NCBI GenBank assembly: GCA_013140395.1
Contig: JABFSY010000322.1
Location: forward strand, 1 to 6,071
Source: Cyclobacteriaceae bacterium
Lineage (GTDB): Bacteria > Bacteroidota > Bacteroidia > Cytophagales > Cyclobacteriaceae
Length of the DNA stretch: 6,071 bases
Reading direction: 5' to 3'
Positions 5,496 through 6,071 of the stretch are shown here, in pieces (the first letter of the stretch is position 1; the number at the start of each line of letters is the position of its first letter). The translations under genes and the position numbers were made by a program. The notes under the pieces were generated by a model. The model ran no database searches. It was not told where the DNA came from and saw nothing but the letters and a program-made list of their open reading frames with translations.

Positions 5496-5945
5496 ATGGA
5501 AAAGAAAGCCGAAATTCAAAAAACGATCTATGATAATGCCAAGACGCATTTCTTAGGCAACTTCCCAGATTCTTTACCCATCGAGCAAGCCTATGTTCAC
5601 ATTGGCATGTACCTCGGTTGGATCATTGATATGGATCTCTATTCCGAGTATTTTGAGGAAGAAGCTTCTGGCCAAATTTTTCGATTCAAGCGAAGAGAAA
5701 TCTCTTGCACCATACTAAGTGAAATTTGGGATGGCTATTTAGGTTTCGAGCTTTTCAGTAGAGTTGGAAATATGTTTACCTACTACTACTACGGTGGAGG
5801 TCTTTATCGTGCAGATTACGATGAACTATTAGTGAAGGCGTTACCAAGCATCTACCATGTGGTCGATAGTTGGGATCATTATGAAAAAATGAAGGTTCGT
5901 ATGTCGATGCGGTACCAAGACTGGAGAAAACTAACAGGAAACTAA
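5496..5945 (+). CDS. Conserved small soluble protein of unknown function (resembles DUF7832-type proteins)
   Basis: This 149-residue protein has no signal peptide, membrane segment or Cys-rich motif, so it is probably cytosolic. Notable stretches are IYDNAKTHFLGNFPDSLPIE (11-30), AYVHIGMYLGWIIDMDLYSE (32-51), an acidic FEEE, a central EIWDGYLGFELFSRVGNMFT (76-95), a tyrosine cluster (YYYYGGGLYRADYDELL) and a C-terminal LPSIYHVVDSWDHYEKMKVR. The pattern 'YD.AK.H..G.FP..L..EQAYVH.GM.LGW.ID..L.S..F' followed by 'LP..YHV.DSW..YE' is one I associate from memory with conserved hypothetical proteins labelled DUF7832. That label is uncertain, and no biochemical role is known to me. The ATG at 5496 follows the peptidase gene by 35 bases, with a palindrome in between, so it may have its own control. 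Its stop codon directly abuts the stop of the convergent minus-strand gene. Confidence 0.8.
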   Translation: MEKKAEIQKTIYDNAKTHFLGNFPDSLPIEQAYVHIGMYLGWIIDMDLYSEYFEEEASGQIFRFKRREISCTILSEIWDGYLGFELFSRVGNMFTYYYYGGGLYRADYDELLVKALPSIYHVVDSWDHYEKMKVRMSMRYQDWRKLTGN

Positions 5946-6071
5946 TTACTGAATTTGTTTTCCGTTTTTGTCAATCACAATAATCTTGTTTTCCCCCATT
6001 GTTGAAATCTTAATTGATAACTCAGCCGTGTCCGCGTTGTAAATCAATTCTGTGGGCATAAAATCAAGTTG
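5946..6071 (-). CDS. C-terminal fragment of an unidentified protein (partial)
   Basis: On the minus strand a frame enters the window at 6071 and runs 41 codons to TAA at 5948-5946 without interruption. Its end reads QLDFMPTELIYNADTAELSI, continuing into KISTMGENKIIVIDKNGKQIQ. The alternating hydrophobic/polar residues and the DKNGKQI turn suggest two or three beta-strands, as at the edge of an extracytoplasmic or regulatory beta domain. That is a guess from composition, and no family can be named from 41 residues. The stop codon falls immediately next to the stop of the plus-strand small protein gene, a tidy convergent arrangement that supports this being a real coding frame. The start and most of the gene lie outside the window. 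Confidence 0.55.
   Translation of the reverse strand, partial: QLDFMPTELIYNADTAELSIKISTMGENKIIVIDKNGKQIQ

Noticed and set aside
5926..5969. GAAAAC (5926-5931) pairing with GTTTTC (5957-5962) followed by TTTTT, as a terminator for the small gene
   Set aside because: Six weak base pairs across a 25-base loop are too unstable to call an intrinsic terminator, despite the T-run.

Overview
The window looks like chromosomal DNA from a Bacteroidota bacterium, most likely of the Cytophagales/Cyclobacteriaceae type (inference). The reasons are these: starts lack clear Shine-Dalgarno sequences and intergenic DNA is AT-leaning; a good match to the Bacteroidota -7 box TAnnTTTG lies ahead of a lipoprotein gene; secreted proteins have signal peptides ending in A-x-GQ or KAQ; and the protein families (NPF...SRNN lipoprotein, EKFWPVYxEF LTxxQ protein, roughly 600-residue M1 peptidase) are ones I associate with that phylum. 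No mobile element, CRISPR array, tRNA or rRNA is visible.

Layout. At 1-139 is the 3' end of a plus-strand class V PLP-dependent aminotransferase. It converges, with one base between the stop codons, on a minus-strand lipoprotein gene (141-911). A perfect 9-bp hairpin just inside the lipoprotein gene's last codons may terminate the aminotransferase transcript. A 135-bp control region (912-1046) divides the lipoprotein gene from six co-directional plus-strand genes: an ECF sigma factor with a TTG start (1047-1583), a single-pass membrane protein likely to be its anti-sigma factor (1641-2054), a secreted LTxxQ (Spy/CpxP-like) helical protein (2065-2583), an outer-membrane beta-barrel protein joined to it by a TAATG stop/start overlap (2583-3551), a secreted M1-family zinc aminopeptidase (3607-5460), and a small soluble protein of unknown function (5496-5945). 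The last gene abuts, stop codon to stop codon, the 3' end of another minus-strand gene that leaves the window (5946-6071).

How the genes may work together. The first four genes of the plus-strand cluster (1047-3551) look like one envelope-surveillance unit: sigma factor, membrane-bound inhibitor, periplasmic LTxxQ protein and outer-membrane barrel. The parts resemble CnrH-CnrY-CnrX of Cupriavidus, in a different order and with an outer-membrane protein added. The LTxxQ protein has no His or Cys, so it is unlikely to sense metal as CnrX does. The functional link is inferred from gene order and protein architecture only. The M1 peptidase is a confident family call, but its membership in the same regulon is uncertain. 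There is no gene-free stretch longer than 300 bases.
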